Below, piece after piece: positions 27,335 to 36,769 of a stretch of 64,000 nt of DNA. Below the pieces are notes generated by a model, which did no database searches, had not been told where the DNA came from, and saw only the letters and a program-made list of their open reading frames with translations. The stretch is from Streptomyces uncialis (GTDB taxonomy: Bacteria; Actinomycetota; Actinomycetes; Streptomycetales; Streptomycetaceae), in the NCBI RefSeq assembly GCF_036250755.1, contig NZ_CP109583.1:6859501-6923500 (forward strand), written 5' to 3'. The translations under genes were made by a program, and so were the position numbers. Every line of letters starts with the position of its first letter. The stretch's first letter is position 1.

Positions 27335-27970
27335 CTACACCGCTGCGTCGGGCCGCGGCGCGCAGCCGAGTACGTGGGCCTTGACCAGCTCGGCGATAGC
27401 CGGATCACGCCGCTTGAACGCCGCGACAAGCGCCTCGTGCTCCTCGGCATAGGACTGCTGAACCGTCCCCAGCCACCGGATGGAGAGCGAGGTGAAGACC
27501 TCGATCCCCAGCCCCTCCCACGTATGCAGCAGCACCGCGTTCCGCGCGGCCCGCACCATCTCCCGGTGGAACGCCACGGTATGCCGCACCTGCCCGGTCC
27601 CGTCGGCGACCCGGTCCGCCGCGTACAGCGCCTCCACATGCGGCTCCAGCGCCGAGCAGTCCGCCGCGAGCCGCTCCGCCGCGAGCTCCGCGGCGATCGC
27701 CTCAAGCCCCGCCCGCACGGGATAGCTCTCCTCCAGGTCCGCCGCGCTGAGGTTGCGCACCCGGACGCCCTTGTTCGGGGCCGACTCGATCAGCCGCAGC
27801 GACTCCAGCTCCCGCAGCGCCTCCCGCACGGGAGTCTGGCTGACCTCCAGCTCCGTGGCGATCCGCCGCTCGACGATCCGCTCACCCGGCTTCCAGCGCC
27901 CGCTCACGATCCCCTCCACGATGTGCTCGCGGATCTGTTCGCGCAGCGAGTGGACGACGGGCGCGGTCAT
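27335..27970 (-). CDS. GntR-family regulator, FadR/FCD subfamily
   Basis: 211 aa from the ATG at 27968-27970, with AAGGAGC upstream. Winged HTH at about 5-70 (REQIREHIVEGIVSGRWKPG, then ELEVSQTPVREALRELESL), followed by an all-helical FCD ligand domain. The metal-binding residues of that domain are expected around the AFHREMVRAARN and EEHEALVAAFKRRD segments. It sits between sucB and aceE on the same strand, so it is the most likely local regulator of the pyruvate dehydrogenase genes. An AT-rich half-site-like stretch precedes it (28021-28032). Confidence 0.9.
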   Translation of the reverse strand: MTAPVVHSLREQIREHIVEGIVSGRWKPGERIVERRIATELEVSQTPVREALRELESLRLIESAPNKGVRVRNLSAADLEESYPVRAGLEAIAAELAAERLAADCSALEPHVEALYAADRVADGTGQVRHTVAFHREMVRAARNAVLLHTWEGLGIEVFTSLSIRWLGTVQQSYAEEHEALVAAFKRRDPAIAELVKAHVLGCAPRPDAAV

Positions 27971-28037
27971 GACGGGCTCCTTGCTGCCGGGCGTCGTGGG
28001 GACCCCCAAGGGCGTTGACCTTTAGACAATACGGCTG

Positions 28038-28070
28038 CGCCCCCGTCCGGAAGTCATCCGAACGGGGGCG
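28038..28070 (-). terminator. Hairpin between sucB and the GntR gene
   Basis: 9-bp stem CGCCCCCGT/ACGGGGGCG (28038-28046 / 28062-28070) with an inner CGGA/TCCG pairing. Second of two hairpins after sucB. Confidence 0.6.
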
Positions 28071-28143
28071 TTGTCCCAGGTGTGGTGAGCCTTACAGGCC
28101 GTCCGCACCGTCGAACCGCGTGTCGCGGGCAACCCGGCCGTCA

Positions 28144-28179
28144 CCCGTACGGGGGAACGTACACCTATCCCCGTACGGG
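28144..28179 (-). terminator. sucB terminator hairpin
   Basis: Perfect 11-bp stem (28144-28154 / 28169-28179) beginning 13 nt beyond the sucB stop. Each arm also contains the palindrome CCCGTACGGG. Confidence 0.65.
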
Positions 28180-28191
28180 CGGCCGGACCGG

Positions 28192-30027
28192 CTACAGACC
28201 GAGCTCGACCTCGAACTCGCCGGCCTCCAGGATCGCCTTGACGGCGCTGAGGTACCGGGCGGCGTCGGCGCCGTCGACCAGACGGTGGTCGTACGACAGC
28301 GACAGGTACGTCATGTCCCGGACGCCGATCACGGTGCCGTCGGGGGTCTCGATGACCGCCGGACGCTTGACCGTGGCGCCGATGCCCAGGATGGCGGCCT
28401 GGGTGGGCGGCACGATCACCGTGTCGAAGAGCGCGCCGCGCGAGCCGGTGTTGCTCACCGTGAAGGTCGCGCCCGCGAGGTCGTCGGGGCGGATCTTGTT
28501 GGTGCGCACGGCACCGGCCAGCTCGGCGGTCTTCTTGGCGATACCGGCGATGTTGAGGTCGCCCGCGCCCTTGATGACCGGGGTCATCAGCCCCTTCTCG
28601 GAGTCCACGGCGATGCCGATGTTCTCCGTGTCGAAGTAGGTGATGGTCCCCTCGTCCTCGTTGATCCGGGCGTTGACGATCGGGTGCGCCTTGAGCGCCT
28701 GGGCCGCCGCCTTCACGTAGAAGGGCATCGGGGACAGCTTGACGCCCTCACGGGCGGCGAAGGAGTCCTTGGCCTGGGCACGCAGCCGCATCAGCCGGGT
28801 CACGTCCACCTCGACGACCGAGGTGAGCTGCGCCTGGCTGTGCAGCGCCTTCATCATGTTGTCGCCGATGAGCTTGCGCATCCGGGTCATCTTGACCGTC
28901 TGACCGCGCAGCGGGGACACCTCAAGGGCCGGGGCCTTCTTGGCGGCCGGAGCGGCGGCCGGTGCGGCAGCGGCGGCGGGCGCCGGAGCCGCGGCGGCCT
29001 TGGCGGCCTCTCCCGCGGCGATGACGTCCTGCTTGCGGATACGGCCGCCGACACCGGTGCCCTTGACGGACGACAGCGCGACACCGTTCTCGGCGGCGAG
29101 CTTGCGCACCAGCGGGGTGACGTAGGCGCCCTCGTCCGTGTCCCGCGCGGCGGCGGGGGCGGGAGCGGAGGGAGCCTGCGGCGCCGCGGGAGCGGCCGGA
29201 GCCGGAGCGGCCGGGGCAGCGGCGGCGGGCGCCGGGGCCGGAGCGGCCGGTGCGGGCGCCGGAGCAGCCGGAGCCGCGGCCGGGGCGGGAGCGGCCGGGG
29301 CGGGGGCCTCGGCTGCCGGGGCCGGAGCCGCGGCGGGGGCCGGGGCCTCGGGGGCCGGGGCGGCGGCGGGAGCGGCACCCGGGGCACCGATCACCGCGAG
29401 CTTGGCGCCGACCTCCGCGGTCTCGTCCTCACCGACGGTGATCTCCAGGAGAACACCGGCGACGGGCGAGGGGATCTCGGTGTCGACCTTGTCGGTGGAC
29501 ACCTCCAGCAGCGGCTCGTCGGCGTCGACGGAGTCACCGACGGCCTTCAGCCAGCGGGTGACGGTGCCCTCGGTGACGCTCTCACCGAGCGCCGGAAGGA
29601 CCACGTCGGTGCCCTCGGCGGCCCCGCCCGCCGGAGCGGCGGCAGGAGCCTCGGGGGCGGCGGGAGCCTCGGCGGCCGGGGCCTCGGCGACGGGCGCCGG
29701 GGTCTCGGCAGGCTGCTCGGCGGGCTGCTCGGGGGCCGGGGCGGGAGCCTCGGCGGCGGCCGGGGCCGGGTCGGCGGCGGGGGCACCGCTGCCGTCGTCG
29801 ATGACGGCCAGCTCTGCGCCGACCTCCACCGTCTCGTCCTCGGCGACCTTGATGGACGCCAGAATGCCGGCGGCGGGCGAGGGGATCTCGGTGTCGACCT
29901 TGTCGGTCGACACCTCCAGCAGCGGCTCGTCGAGTTCGACGCGCTCGCCCTCGGCCTTCAGCCAGCGGGTGACAGTGCCCTCGGTGACGCTCTCACCGAG
30001 CGCCGGAAGGGATACGGAAACCGCCAT
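28192..30027 (-). CDS. sucB: Dihydrolipoamide acyltransferase (E2) of the PDH/ODH complex
   Basis: 611 aa. Two lipoyl domains (1-78 and 141-217) with lipoyl lysines K43 and K181 in STDKVDTE. They are joined by long Ala/Pro/Glu swinging-arm linkers, the second about 85 residues of almost pure Ala/Pro. A peripheral subunit-binding domain (about 305-345, [13 protein letters not shown]) and the trimer-forming catalytic domain with YDHRLVDG near the C-terminus follow. Annotated in Streptomyces as SucB, but in actinobacteria this protein (DlaT-like) supplies E2 for pyruvate dehydrogenase; the closeness of aceE and lpdA supports that. It lies 61 nt downstream of lpdA, probably one operon. Confidence 0.95.
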   Translation of the reverse strand: MAVSVSLPALGESVTEGTVTRWLKAEGERVELDEPLLEVSTDKVDTEIPSPAAGILASIKVAEDETVEVGAELAVIDDGSGAPAADPAPAAAEAPAPAPEQPAEQPAETPAPVAEAPAAEAPAAPEAPAAAPAGGAAEGTDVVLPALGESVTEGTVTRWLKAVGDSVDADEPLLEVSTDKVDTEIPSPVAGVLLEITVGEDETAEVGAKLAVIGAPGAAPAAAPAPEAPAPAAAPAPAAEAPAPAAPAPAAAPAAPAPAPAAPAPAPAAAAPAAPAPAAPAAPQAPSAPAPAAARDTDEGAYVTPLVRKLAAENGVALSSVKGTGVGGRIRKQDVIAAGEAAKAAAAPAPAAAAAPAAAPAAKKAPALEVSPLRGQTVKMTRMRKLIGDNMMKALHSQAQLTSVVEVDVTRLMRLRAQAKDSFAAREGVKLSPMPFYVKAAAQALKAHPIVNARINEDEGTITYFDTENIGIAVDSEKGLMTPVIKGAGDLNIAGIAKKTAELAGAVRTNKIRPDDLAGATFTVSNTGSRGALFDTVIVPPTQAAILGIGATVKRPAVIETPDGTVIGVRDMTYLSLSYDHRLVDGADAARYLSAVKAILEAGEFEVELGL

Positions 30028-30088
30028 GGTTTCGGTTGCTCCTTACGAAAGTGCGGAAGTCTGTGGTCGTCGCGCCCGGTGACCGGAA

Positions 30089-31477
30089 TCAGTCGTGGGA
30101 GTGGAGGGGCTTGCCCGCCAGTGCGAGGTGGGCCTCGCCGAGCGCTTCGTTCTGGGTCGGGTGGGCGTGGATGAGCTGGGCGACCTCGGCCGGCAGCGCT
30201 TCCCAGTTGTAGATCAACTGGGCCTCGCCGACCTGCTCGCCCATCCGGTCGCCGACCATATGGACGCCGACCACGGCACCGTCCTTGACCTGGACGAGCT
30301 TGATCTCGCCCGCGGTCTTCAGGATCTTGCTCTTGCCGTTGCCCGCCAGGTTGTACTTCAGGGCGACGACCTTGTCCGCGCCGTAGATCTCCTTGGCCTT
30401 GGCCTCGGAGATGCCCACGGAGGCGACCTCGGGGTGGCAGTAGGTGACCCGGGGCACACCGTCGTAGTCGATCGGCACGGTCTTCAGACCGGCCAGCCGC
30501 TCCGCCACCAGGATGCCCTCCGCGAAGCCGACGTGCGCGAGCTGGAGGGTCGGGACCAGGTCACCGACGGCCGAGACCGTGGGCACATTGGTCTGCATGT
30601 ACTCGTCGACGAGGACATAGCCGCGGTCCAGCGCGACACCCTGCTCCTCGTACCCGAGGCCCTGGGAGACCGGGCCGCGGCCGATGGCGACGAGCAGCAC
30701 CTCCGCCTCGAAGACCTTGCCGTCGGCGAGGGTCACCCGGACGCCGTCCTGGGTGTACTCCGCCTTCTCGAAGAAGGTGCCGAGGTTGAACTTGATGCCC
30801 CGCTTGCGGAAGGCGCGCTCCAGCAGCTTGGAGCTGTTCTCGTCCTCGGCCGGCACCAGGTGCTTCAGGCCCTCGACGACGGTCACGTCGGTGCCGAAGG
30901 ACTTCCACGCCGAGGCGAACTCGACGCCGATGACACCGCCGCCGAGGATGATCGCGGACTCGGGCACCCGGTCCAGGGTCAGCGCGTGGTCCGAGGAGAT
31001 GACGCGGTTGCCGTCGATCTCCAGACCCGGCAGCGACTTCGGCACGGAGCCGGTCGCGAGCAGCACATGGCGGCCCTGCACGCGCTGCCCGTTCACGTCG
31101 ACCGAGGTCGGCGACGACAGCCGGCCCTCGCCCTCGATGTACGTCACCTTGCGCGAGGCCACCAGGCCCTGGAGGCCCTTGTAGAGGCCCGCGATGACAT
31201 CGTCCTTGTATTTGTGGACGGCCTTGATGTCGATGCCGTCGAAGGTCGCCCGGACACCGAACTGCTCGGCCTCGCGGGCCTGGTCGGCGATCTCGCCGGC
31301 GTGGAGCAGGGCCTTCGTCGGGATGCAGCCGTTGTGCAGGCAGGTACCGCCCAGCTTGTTCTTCTCGATCAGAGCGACGTCCAGACCCAGCTGGGCGCCA
31401 CGCAGGGCCGCGGCGTAACCGCCGCTACCGCCGCCGAGGATCACTAGGTCGAAAACGGTGCTGGCGTCGTTCGCCAC
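30089..31477 (-). CDS. lpdA: Dihydrolipoyl dehydrogenase (E3)
   Basis: 462 aa from the GTG at 31475-31477 (GGAGG upstream); the ORF extends further 5' without coding support. It reoxidises dihydrolipoamide on E2 using FAD and NAD+. FAD motif LVILGGGSGGYAAALRGAQLG, the redox disulfide GGTCLHNGCIPTKA (near residues 38-51), the NAD motif AIILGGGVIGVEFASAW near 180 and the C-terminal catalytic HAHPTQNEALGEA. It leads the lpdA-sucB operon and probably serves all lipoate-dependent complexes in the cell. Confidence 0.97.
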   Translation of the reverse strand: MANDASTVFDLVILGGGSGGYAAALRGAQLGLDVALIEKNKLGGTCLHNGCIPTKALLHAGEIADQAREAEQFGVRATFDGIDIKAVHKYKDDVIAGLYKGLQGLVASRKVTYIEGEGRLSSPTSVDVNGQRVQGRHVLLATGSVPKSLPGLEIDGNRVISSDHALTLDRVPESAIILGGGVIGVEFASAWKSFGTDVTVVEGLKHLVPAEDENSSKLLERAFRKRGIKFNLGTFFEKAEYTQDGVRVTLADGKVFEAEVLLVAIGRGPVSQGLGYEEQGVALDRGYVLVDEYMQTNVPTVSAVGDLVPTLQLAHVGFAEGILVAERLAGLKTVPIDYDGVPRVTYCHPEVASVGISEAKAKEIYGADKVVALKYNLAGNGKSKILKTAGEIKLVQVKDGAVVGVHMVGDRMGEQVGEAQLIYNWEALPAEVAQLIHAHPTQNEALGEAHLALAGKPLHSHD

Positions 31478-31661
31478 GTCACGTCCTCCATGCATTGCGC
31501 CGCGTGCCGGGCCCTGTTTCCGGAGGGTGTCCGGCCGGTCGGCTGGTGTGGCCGCTCTTTCTACGGCCCTGTGGTGGGGGCCCTGTCCTGCCGCTGCCCA
31601 TCTTCGCACTAGTCGGGGGGTGGAGGGACGCCGGTCCCCTTGGTGGTATCGCTCACACACC

Positions 31662-31696
31662 GGTACGGCCCCGGGCGGGGAGCCCGGGGCCGTACC
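31662..31696 (-). terminator. pepA terminator hairpin
   Basis: Perfect 14-bp stem (31662-31675 / 31683-31696) with a 7-nt loop, 38 nt past the pepA stop and before lpdA. It separates pepA transcription from the lpdA-sucB operon. Confidence 0.78.
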
Positions 31697-31733
31697 TGCG
31701 CGGCGCTCGTGCCGCGGTCGTGCGCGGGGGACG

Positions 31734-33287
31734 TCAGCCCAGGTCACCGGCGGCGGTGCGCTCGGCGAGCCGCACCAGGGTGCGCACGGCGGAGCCGGTG
31801 CCGCCCTTGGGGGTGTAGCCGAAGGGGCCGCCGTCGTTGTAGGCGGGGCCCGCGATGTCCAGGTGGGCCCAGGTGATGCCCTCGCCGACGAACTCGCGCA
31901 GGAACAGTCCGGCGACCAGCCCGCCGCCCATCCGCTCGCCCATGTTCGCGATGTCGGCGGTGGGGGAGTCCATGCCCTTGCGCAGGTGCTCGGGCAGCGG
32001 CATCGGCCACGCCGGCTCGCCGGACTCCTCGGCGGTCTCGTGGATCGCCGTACGGAACGCGTCGTCGTTGGAGAGGACACCGAAGGTGCGGTTGCCGAGC
32101 GCGACCATCATCGCGCCGGTCAGGGTCGCCACGTCGACGATGGCGTCCGGCTTCTCCTCGGACGCCTTGGCGAGCACGTCCGCGAGCACCAGACGGCCCT
32201 CGGCGTCGGTGTTCAGCACCTCGACCGTCTTGCCCGAGTACATCCGCAGCACGTCGCCGGGGCGGGTCGCGGAGCCCGAGGGCATGTTCTCGGCGAGCGC
32301 CAGCCAGCCGGTGACGTTGACGGCGAGCCCGAGCCGCGCGGCGGCGACGACCGCCGCGAACACGGCGGCGGCACCGGCCATGTCGCACTTCATCGTCTCG
32401 TTGTGCCCCGCGGGCTTCAGCGAGATGCCGCCCGAGTCGTACGTGATGCCCTTGCCGACGTACGCGAGGTGCTTCTCCGCGTCGGGGTGGGTGTACGTGA
32501 GCTTCACCAGCCGGGGGGCGGCGGCGGAACCGGCGCCGACCCCGAGGATGCCGCCGTACCCGCCCTTGGCGAGCGCCTTCTCGTCCAGCACCTGGATCTT
32601 GATGCCGTGTTCCTTGGCGGCGGCGGTGGCCACGGCCGCGAACGACTCCGGGTTGAGGTCGTTCGGCGGGGTGTTGACCAGGTCGCGGGCGCGGTTCAGC
32701 TCCTCGGTGACCGCGAGCGCGCGGGCGGTGGCCGCCTTGTACGCCTTGTCACGCGGCTTGCCGCCGAGGATCGCGATCTCGGCGAGGGGCGCCTTGCCGT
32801 TCTTGGCGTTCTTGCCGCCCCGGCCGTTCGCCTTGTAGGCGTCGAAGGCGTACGCGCCGAGCAGCGCGCCCTCCGCGACGGCACCGGCGGCCTCGGCGTC
32901 GGCGAGCGGCAGCGCGAACGCGGCCTTCTTCGCCCCGGCCAGCGCACGGGCGGCACTGCCCGCGGCGATGCGAAGCGTCTCGTCGGTGTAGTCGGCGGAG
33001 ACGTCGGTGCTGTCGTCCTCGTCGGCCTCCGGGACCGGGCCGAGCCCGACCGCCAGCACCAGCGGCGCCTTGAGCGCGGCGGGGGAGGGGAGCTTGGTCA
33101 CCTCGCCCTCGCCGCCCGAGGCCCCGAGGGTCTCCAGGGCGGCGGCGAGGGTGCCGTCGAACGCCTGGTCCACGGCCTCGGAGCCGGGTGCGAGCACAAG
33201 GCCCTTGGCGCCCTTGGCGACACCGACGACGATGGCGTCGGCGCGCAGTCCGGATGCCGCGGCGGTGCTGAGAGTCAGAGCAGTCAC
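31734..33287 (-). CDS. pepA: Leucyl aminopeptidase (M17)
   Basis: 517 aa, usual length. The N-terminal macro-like domain (about 1-190) is followed by the catalytic M17 domain with two-metal-site segments GKGITYDSGGISLKP, DMAGAAAVFAAV and the signature NTDAEGRLVLADVL. It is a cytoplasmic hexamer removing N-terminal amino acids from peptides. The start is the GTG at 33285-33287; the ribosome site is weak. It is upstream of lpdA but separated by a terminator. PepA next to lipoate and PDH genes is a conserved actinobacterial context. Confidence 0.95.
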   Translation of the reverse strand: MTALTLSTAAASGLRADAIVVGVAKGAKGLVLAPGSEAVDQAFDGTLAAALETLGASGGEGEVTKLPSPAALKAPLVLAVGLGPVPEADEDDSTDVSADYTDETLRIAAGSAARALAGAKKAAFALPLADAEAAGAVAEGALLGAYAFDAYKANGRGGKNAKNGKAPLAEIAILGGKPRDKAYKAATARALAVTEELNRARDLVNTPPNDLNPESFAAVATAAAKEHGIKIQVLDEKALAKGGYGGILGVGAGSAAAPRLVKLTYTHPDAEKHLAYVGKGITYDSGGISLKPAGHNETMKCDMAGAAAVFAAVVAAARLGLAVNVTGWLALAENMPSGSATRPGDVLRMYSGKTVEVLNTDAEGRLVLADVLAKASEEKPDAIVDVATLTGAMMVALGNRTFGVLSNDDAFRTAIHETAEESGEPAWPMPLPEHLRKGMDSPTADIANMGERMGGGLVAGLFLREFVGEGITWAHLDIAGPAYNDGGPFGYTPKGGTGSAVRTLVRLAERTAAGDLG

Positions 33288-33463
33288 GGTGGTGAGATCT
33301 CGCTTCCTAGGAGTTCCATGGCCGAGAGGGGGTGGGCTCGACCGGCCTCGTACCCGTGGGTGGACCGGGCCGGAAGAGTGCCACGGAGAAGCCTACGCTC
33401 CGTGACACCGCCGCCGCCCACCGGTGCGGGCGCAAGGGAAGACGCGCGGGGAGCGGGGAACGT

Positions 33464-34270
33464 TCATCCACCCAGGGTGAGCACGACGAGGGCGCCGGTC
33501 GCCGCGGTCTCCGCGACCCCGCCGAACACATCGCCGGTGACCCCGCCGAAGCGCCGGACGCAGTGGCGCAGCAGCAGCTCGGCGGCGCCGCAGCCGACGA
33601 GCACCGCGGCGGCCGCGCGGACGGCGTCGGACGGTCCGAGGGCGAGCGCCGCACCGGCCGATGCGGCTGCGGTCGACGCGAGCAGGGCCGCCGCGGCGGG
33701 CAGTGGCACGGTCCCCGCGACGGCCGCGCCCAGACCGCCGGGCCGGGCGGGCGGCACCCCGGGGCGCGCGGTGAGCGTCAGCGCGAGGCGCGCGGTGACC
33801 GCGGCGACGAGCGCCGCGAGCGCGCCGTGCGCCCAGGAGCGCGCGTACAGCTCGCCGAGCGCCGCGGTCTGTGCGAGCAGCACCAGCAGCAGGGTGATCA
33901 CCCCGAACGGGCCGATGTCCGACCGCTTCATGATCCGCAGCGCCTCGTCGGCGGGCTTGCCGCTGCCGAGGCCGTCGGCGGTGTCCGCGAGGCCGTCCAG
34001 ATGCAGCCCCCGGGTCAGCGCCGCGCCCGTGGCCACGGTGGCGACCGCCGCGAGCAGGGGTCCCGCGCCGCCGAGCAGCAGCGCGCCGCCGAGGGCCGCG
34101 CCGCACGCCCCGACGACGAGTCCGGTGACGGGCGCCCAGAGCATTCCGGAACGGGCCGCGTCCCGGTCCCAGCGGGTCACCCGGACGGGCAGCGCGGTGA
34201 GCGTCCCGAACGCGAAGCGGGGCCCTGCGTGCCGGTCCGGCCCGGGGGTCCGGTGGTCCTCGGGTGTCAT
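33464..34270 (-). CDS. cobS: Adenosylcobinamide-GDP ribazoletransferase (cobalamin synthase)
   Basis: 268 aa from the ATG at 34268-34270. Integral membrane enzyme joining alpha-ribazole to adenosylcobinamide-GDP, the last step of cobalamin assembly. N-terminal LTALPVRV segment, the LDGLADTADGLGSGKPADEALRIMKRSDIGPFG motif region (about 95-130) with its acidic DGxxD core, then several Ala/Leu-rich membrane helices. Its start lies 10 nt beyond the stop of the MprF-like gene, with no clear ribosome site, so it may depend on translation of that gene. The cobalamin made here would serve MutAB and other B12 enzymes. Confidence 0.92.
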   Translation of the reverse strand: MTPEDHRTPGPDRHAGPRFAFGTLTALPVRVTRWDRDAARSGMLWAPVTGLVVGACGAALGGALLLGGAGPLLAAVATVATGAALTRGLHLDGLADTADGLGSGKPADEALRIMKRSDIGPFGVITLLLVLLAQTAALGELYARSWAHGALAALVAAVTARLALTLTARPGVPPARPGGLGAAVAGTVPLPAAAALLASTAAASAGAALALGPSDAVRAAAAVLVGCGAAELLLRHCVRRFGGVTGDVFGGVAETAATGALVVLTLGG

Positions 34271-34280
34271 GCCGGGCAGG

Positions 34281-36491
34281 CTATCCGCAGGGGCCCGGGG
34301 CGGGCGGGTCCGGGTTCCCGCCGGTCGGCGCACGTGTTCCGGTACGGGTGTCGTGCGGGTGCGCGGTTCCCGTGCCGTCGTCCGGTGGGTGCGCAGTTCC
34401 CCGCAGGTCGCCTTCGCTTGCGCTTCCCAGGTCTGTCCGGCTGGACCCGCTTGTTCCCGTGCCGTCGCTCGGAGGGTGCGCAGTTCCCCGCGCCCCTGGG
34501 GTCGCGCCTCTTGCGGTTCCCGTTCGGGTGCGGGTGGCCCTTGGTTGCTCGCGCAGTTCCCCGCGCCCCTGGATGCTGCCCTCTTGCGGTCGCTCTTCGG
34601 GTGCGGGTCCGCCCTCGTCTTTTGCGCGGTTCCCCGCGCCCCTTGGGGGGCCCTCAGCCTGGTGTGGCTGCTGGGTGGGTGCGGGGTGGTCGTGGGGCGC
34701 GGGGTTGCCGGCGTCCGGTCGGGGGCCTTCGCGTGGTGTGGTGGTGAGGCGGGGTGGGCGGGGGTGGTCCGGGAGGCCGGGGACGGTGAGGAAGCCTTCC
34801 GCGCGGGCGGCGGCGAGGACGATCCGGGGCAGGTCCGCGCTCTTCTCGAAGAGCAGGAAGCGGGGCTCCCAGACGGGCCGGTACTTGGCGTTGGCCCGGT
34901 ACAGCGACTCGATCTGCCACCAGCGGGAGAAGAAGCTCAGCAGCGCGCGCCACAGCCGCAGCACCGGTCCCGCGCCGAGCCGTGCGCCGCGTTCGAAGAC
35001 GGAGCGGAACATCGCGAAGTTCAGCGAGACCTGGGTGATCCCCATCCCCGGTGCCCGCTGGAGCAGTTCGATGACCATGAACTCCATGAGGCCGTTCTCC
35101 GTGTCCCGGTCACGTCGCATCAGGTCCAGCGACAGCCCGCGCGGACCCCACGGCACGAACGACAGCAGTGCCCGCAACGTGCCCTCGGCGTCGGTGCATT
35201 CGAGCATCACGCACCGCCCGTCCGCCGGGTCGCCCAGTCGGCCGAGCGCCATCGAGAAGCCGCGTTCGGTGGCGCCGTCGCGCCAGTCGTCGGCGCGGGC
35301 GACCAGGGCGGCGATCTCGTCCCCGGGGATGTCGGCGTGCCGGCGGACCCGGACCTCGTACCCGGCGCGCCGCACCCGGTTGTACGCCTGGCGGACGGTC
35401 CGCATGGCGCGGCCGTCGAGGGTGAAGTCGGCGGTCTCCACGATCGCCTCGTCGCCCAGCTCCAGCGCGTCGAGGCCGTGCCGCGCGTACACCGTCCCGG
35501 CCTCCTCGCCCGCGCCCATCACCGCCGGGAGCCAGCCGTGCGCACGGGCCTGCGCGAGCCAGGGCGCGATCGCGCCGGGCCATGCCTCGGGGTCCCCGAT
35601 CGGGTCGCCGGATGCCAGGGACACCCCGCTGACCAGCCGGAACGTCACGGCGGCCTTGCCGGTCGGGGACCACACCACGCTCTTCTCCCGGCGCAGCGCG
35701 AAGTACCCGAGGGAGTCGCGTCCGCCGTGCCGCGCCAGCAGCGCCCGCAGCCGTTCCTCGTCGTCCCCGGTGAGCGGGTCGACGGCCCGCCGGGAGCGGA
35801 AGGCGGCGTACAGCACGGCGAGGATCAGCAGGGTGCTGAGGATGTTGATGGTGACGTCGGTCCACCGGGGGGTGGTGATGCCGGGGAACCGCTCGTCGTC
35901 GGCGGCGACCGAGACCAGCCGCAGGGTCCCGTAGAGCCAGCGGTCCGGGAACGTCGAGCGGGGCGCGTCGGGGTCGGTGTTGGTACTGGTCACCAGGAAC
36001 GCGGCGAGCAGGCTGGTGGCCAGCAGCCCGCCGCCCGCGACGAGGGCCGCGAGCCGGGGGTTGGCGCGGTCGCCCTTCGCGTAGAACGCCTCGCGGCCCA
36101 CCAGGAGGGCCGTGAGGAACGCGGCGGACAGCGCGAAGGACACCCAGTTCTGCGGGTGGACCCGGATCTCCGGGAAGCACAGCGCGAACGCGAACAGCGG
36201 CAGGAACAGCCCGCACAGCACCAGGTTCAGGATCCAGGCGGCGCGTTTGCGGCGGCGCGTCGTGACCGCCAGGAACGCGGTGAACACCCCGGAGGCGAAC
36301 CCGGCCGTCAGCAGGTACGGGGTGAACAGGTCCTCGGTGTTGTGGCGCCGCAGGTCCTGGCCCAGCGACACCCAGCCGGCGCTCAGCAGGTTCACGAACG
36401 TGACGGCCCGCAGATACCCCACGCACAGCCGCGCGGCCCGCTCGGCGCGGCGGCTCGGACCGCCCCCGCGCGTCGACCGGTCGTCAGCCAT
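34281..36491 (-). CDS. MprF-like membrane protein with DUF2156 (lysylphosphatidylglycerol synthase-type) domain and repeat-derived tail
   Basis: 736 aa. About six to seven N-terminal membrane helices (about 20-235) precede a DUF2156/LPG-synthase C-terminal catalytic domain (about 255-575; DEERLRALLARHG, GDPIGDPEAW, then LDLMRRD and MGITQVSLNFAMF). Such proteins transfer aminoacyl groups from tRNA to membrane lipids; whether this one does is unproven. Family similarity ends near residue 590. The last roughly 125 residues are low-complexity Gly/Arg/Thr sequence read straight from repeat island 3 (GRGELR, GARGTAH, GAGNRAK are the three frames of the same DNA unit). It is inserted between cobT and cobS. 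Confidence 0.85.
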   Translation of the reverse strand: MADDRSTRGGGPSRRAERAARLCVGYLRAVTFVNLLSAGWVSLGQDLRRHNTEDLFTPYLLTAGFASGVFTAFLAVTTRRRKRAAWILNLVLCGLFLPLFAFALCFPEIRVHPQNWVSFALSAAFLTALLVGREAFYAKGDRANPRLAALVAGGGLLATSLLAAFLVTSTNTDPDAPRSTFPDRWLYGTLRLVSVAADDERFPGITTPRWTDVTINILSTLLILAVLYAAFRSRRAVDPLTGDDEERLRALLARHGGRDSLGYFALRREKSVVWSPTGKAAVTFRLVSGVSLASGDPIGDPEAWPGAIAPWLAQARAHGWLPAVMGAGEEAGTVYARHGLDALELGDEAIVETADFTLDGRAMRTVRQAYNRVRRAGYEVRVRRHADIPGDEIAALVARADDWRDGATERGFSMALGRLGDPADGRCVMLECTDAEGTLRALLSFVPWGPRGLSLDLMRRDRDTENGLMEFMVIELLQRAPGMGITQVSLNFAMFRSVFERGARLGAGPVLRLWRALLSFFSRWWQIESLYRANAKYRPVWEPRFLLFEKSADLPRIVLAAARAEGFLTVPGLPDHPRPPRLTTTPREGPRPDAGNPAPHDHPAPTQQPHQAEGPPRGAGNRAKDEGGPAPEERPQEGSIQGRGELREQPRATRTRTGTARGATPGARGTAHPPSDGTGTSGSSRTDLGSASEGDLRGTAHPPDDGTGTAHPHDTRTGTRAPTGGNPDPPAPGPCG
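34330..34668. repeat. Repeat island 3 (half-island, no core), inside the MprF-like gene
   Basis: Four unit copies, all in the plus orientation (near 34391 partial, 34478, 34552 and 34624), plus one CGCCTTCGCTTGCG end block. There is no core element and no mirrored half. It lies wholly within the open reading frame of the MprF-like protein. Confidence 0.85.
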
Positions 36492-36613
36492 GGAACGGGA
36501 CTATAGGCCGCGTTCCGTACGGTATCGCCGGTATCGCGGTGGAACGTGGCGGTACGGACCACCCGCCCACCCGTTCCGCCCCCAGGTGGGCGACCCGCCC
36601 GCCCCACCCGGTC

Positions 36614-36769
36614 GCGTACGGGCGGCTCAGTCGAGTACGGGCGGCTCGTCCCGTACCGGCGGCTCGTCCCGCTCGGACGCGTAGGCCCCGCTCAGCCGTA
36701 TTCGGGCAGCTCAGTCGTGTACGGGCATGTCATCCCGTACCGGCGGCTCGTCCCGTACGGGCAGCTCCG
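36614..36769. repeat. 18-bp tandem repeat across the cobT 3' end
   Basis: About eight imperfect units of an 18-bp motif like CGTACGGGCGGCTCGTCC. The array starts in the 219-bp gap between the MprF-like gene and cobT and runs about 60 bp into cobT, where 18 bp (six codons) gives the repeated peptide VRDEPPVRDD. Confidence 0.8.

Noticed and set aside
28021..28032. GntR operator in the AT-rich ATTGTCTAAAG stretch (read on the minus strand) upstream of the GntR gene
   Set aside because: Only a single half-site-like stretch is present. Without a symmetrical partner it is too weak to call.
31458..36506. A 1682-codon open frame on the plus strand, antisense to lpdA upstream DNA, pepA, cobS and the MprF-like gene
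   Set aside because: It is a GC-bias artefact. The protein is low-complexity Arg/Gly/Pro/Ala, and the opposite strand encodes clear conserved enzymes in the same place.
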